Origin: Bacteroidales bacterium
GTDB taxonomy: Bacteria > Bacteroidota > Bacteroidia > Bacteroidales > Marinilabiliaceae
Length of the DNA stretch: 64,000 bases
Assembly: GCA_900766825.1 (NCBI GenBank)
Contig: CAAFWU010000036.1
Coordinates: forward strand, 1 to 64,000
Direction of reading: 5' to 3'
Shown: in pieces, positions 63,120 through 64,000 of the stretch
How positions within the stretch are numbered: the stretch's first letter is position 1
Layout: every line of letters begins with the position of its first letter
Notes under the pieces: generated by a model
Seen by the model: only the letters and a program-made list of their open reading frames with translations
The model's database searches: none
Told to the model about the DNA's origin: nothing
Program-made: the position numbers and the translations under genes

Positions 63120-63158
63120 AGTGTATTTTTATTCACTGCGACTGCAAATTTATGCAAT
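63120..63158 (-). promoter_or_regulatory. Paired ARG boxes over the argR promoter
   Basis: AGTGTATTTTTATTCACT (63120-63137) and ACTGCAAATTTATGCAAT (63141-63158) are 18-base ARG-box-like sequences (core TGnAT-N4-ATnCA) spaced by three bases, the classic arrangement for one ArgR hexamer. The second box contains the minus-strand -7 element TAAATTTG (63152-63145). Confidence 0.65.
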
Positions 63159-63434
63159 ATAATATTACGTTGTTATTCGCCTCCCCATCTTTTGCAACTT
63201 TTTTATCATCTTTTAAACTTGAGGCAGTCTTGTGATTCGGACGCCACACTCTTCTACGGCTGCAATATTGCAGCAGTGCAACGATTCTACTACAATTTTA
63301 TTCTATTTTTCTCACTGCATAATGGGGCACTATTTTCATCATTTTATGCACAAAATAGGGCTCAGAAACTTAACCTTAGATGTGTTTAGGATAGGGGCAA
63401 GGGACTTTTATTTATGAATATTTTCTCACTCACC
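63159..63434. other. Intergenic region between argR and comB
   Basis: AT-rich stretch of about 275 bases beyond the ARG boxes. ATGAATATTTTCTCA near 63415 is loosely like an ARG half-site. I see no gene, RNA or terminator in it. Confidence 0.3.
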
Positions 63435-64000
63435 CTATTTTTGCATGCCCACATCGGCTACCAGATATCCATTGGCACAACGGATGGGCACCACACCCAG
63501 AGTGTTGGCTTGCTGCAAACAGACCTGAACGTCAGTGCCATAGCCTTTGCTGATGAGCTTGTTGTAATGACGCGCCATGCGGAACCACTCGACGGAGTTT
63601 GGTGTGTAGGCCTCGGCCATCATGCGTGTGCCAATGGCATGGTCGGATAGGTAACAAACATTGTCGGTCCCAAGCACAAACTCTATGTCTCGTGCCATAA
63701 CGGCGGCACAGAGCGAGTCTTCGAGAGTGGGCTGCCCATAGTTGCCCGAGCAGAGCAGAACGATGCTTAGGTCCTCAGCTTGAGCCAATTGGATGGTTCG
63801 CTGGCTGACAACTTGCGCATTGAGCAGCGAGGCGGATAAGAGATGACGTGCCCCATGAGCATTGCCAAGGGCCAGAGTGCCATTGGTTGTGGTGAGCACA
63901 ACGGTGCGCCCCCCTACCCGCTCGTGAGTGTAGGCCTGAGGCGAATTTCCAAGGTCGAAGCCTGAAATAATGTCGGCATTACGTTCGCCTCCCAAAATTA
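63435..64000 (-). CDS. comB: 2-phosphosulfolactate phosphatase, partial
   Basis: C-terminal part of a ComB-family phosphatase; the N-terminus lies beyond the window. The first residues read at the edge are ILGGERNADIISGFDLGNSP, the family block, followed by VVLTTTNGTLALGNAHGARH and VLLCSGNYGQPTLEDSLCAA. ComB removes phosphate from 2-phosphosulfolactate in coenzyme M synthesis; many non-methanogens carry it with unclear use. No upstream partner is visible. Confidence 0.88.
   Translation of the reverse strand, partial: ILGGERNADIISGFDLGNSPQAYTHERVGGRTVVLTTTNGTLALGNAHGARHLLSASLLNAQVVSQRTIQLAQAEDLSIVLLCSGNYGQPTLEDSLCAAVMARDIEFVLGTDNVCYLSDHAIGTRMMAEAYTPNSVEWFRMARHYNKLISKGYGTDVQVCLQQANTLGVVPIRCANGYLVADVGMQK

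Noticed and set aside
1..64000. CRISPR array, insertion sequence or prophage
   Set aside because: No regularly spaced repeats, transposase-like product or phage structural gene was seen anywhere in the window.

Overview
The window looks like a chromosomal segment of a Bacteroidales bacterium. The evidence is two tandem SusC/SusD outer-membrane pairs, several Bacteroidetes-type -7 elements (TAnnTTTG) upstream of genes, secreted proteins with short C-terminal tails of the type IX sorting kind, DUF4286 beside ruvC, and few clear Shine-Dalgarno sites. Genus and species cannot be fixed from the sequence alone. Most genes are moderately GC-rich. Two stretches are visibly AT-rich and look acquired: about 18.1-21.3 kb (restriction-modification) and about 49.5-50.5 kb (ADP-ribosyltransferase-like cassette).

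Layout. 0.1-17.0 kb: a pectin / rhamnogalacturonan utilisation locus with two SusC-SusD pairs, a secreted protein of unknown function and a 1539-residue PL11-type rhamnogalacturonan lyase. 17.2-18.1 kb: an AEC-family transporter. 18.3-21.3 kb: a type II restriction-modification island in the order controller, endonuclease, C5-cytosine methyltransferase, with a divergent small ORF and a candidate operator. 21.4-26.1 kb (minus strand): a GH28 polygalacturonase, then ruvC, DUF4286, serS, rpmA and rplU. 26.4-28.9 kb: a BspA-like leucine-rich-repeat surface protein gene broken by an in-frame TAG. 29.0-30.7 kb: an AAA-ATPase/PD-(D/E)XK protein. 30.9-36.3 kb (minus): rpoN, a PAP2-related membrane protein, ispD and an acyl-ligase/ACP/acyltransferase fusion. 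36.5-38.6 kb: a HAD hydrolase and queA. 38.9 kb: tRNA-Leu(UAG). 39.1-49.4 kb: a proteostasis and translation block of tig, clpP, clpX, lon, rsfS, ftsH and pheS. 49.6-50.5 kb: a three-gene DUF3791/DUF3990/small-protein cassette. 50.6-52.1 kb: a PL1 pectate lyase followed by a structured, possibly non-coding RNA region. 52.5-56.3 kb: a DUF4154 (YfiR-like) gene, then udk, a degenerate E1-like gene and recO on the minus strand. 56.5-58.2 kb: a second AAA-ATPase-like gene that has lost key residues. 58.4-63.1 kb (minus): argD, argC, argG, a GNAT gene and argR, with paired ARG boxes in front of argR. 63.4 kb to the end: the C-terminal part of comB.

How the parts work together. The SusC/D pairs would bind and import pectic oligosaccharides released by the PL11, PL1 and GH28 enzymes, although the enzymes are scattered and no sensor-regulator is visible here. 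Tig, ClpXP, Lon and FtsH form a folding and degradation block. The arg genes form a co-directional cluster with visible ArgR-type autoregulation. The least conventional items are the ART-like cassette with a promoter that predicts a leaderless transcript, the degenerate E1-like fusion, the pseudo-enzyme copy of the AAA/PD-(D/E)XK family, the structured RNA region after the pectate lyase, and the operator-like inverted repeats upstream of the R-M controller, the AEC transporter and rpoN/HAD.
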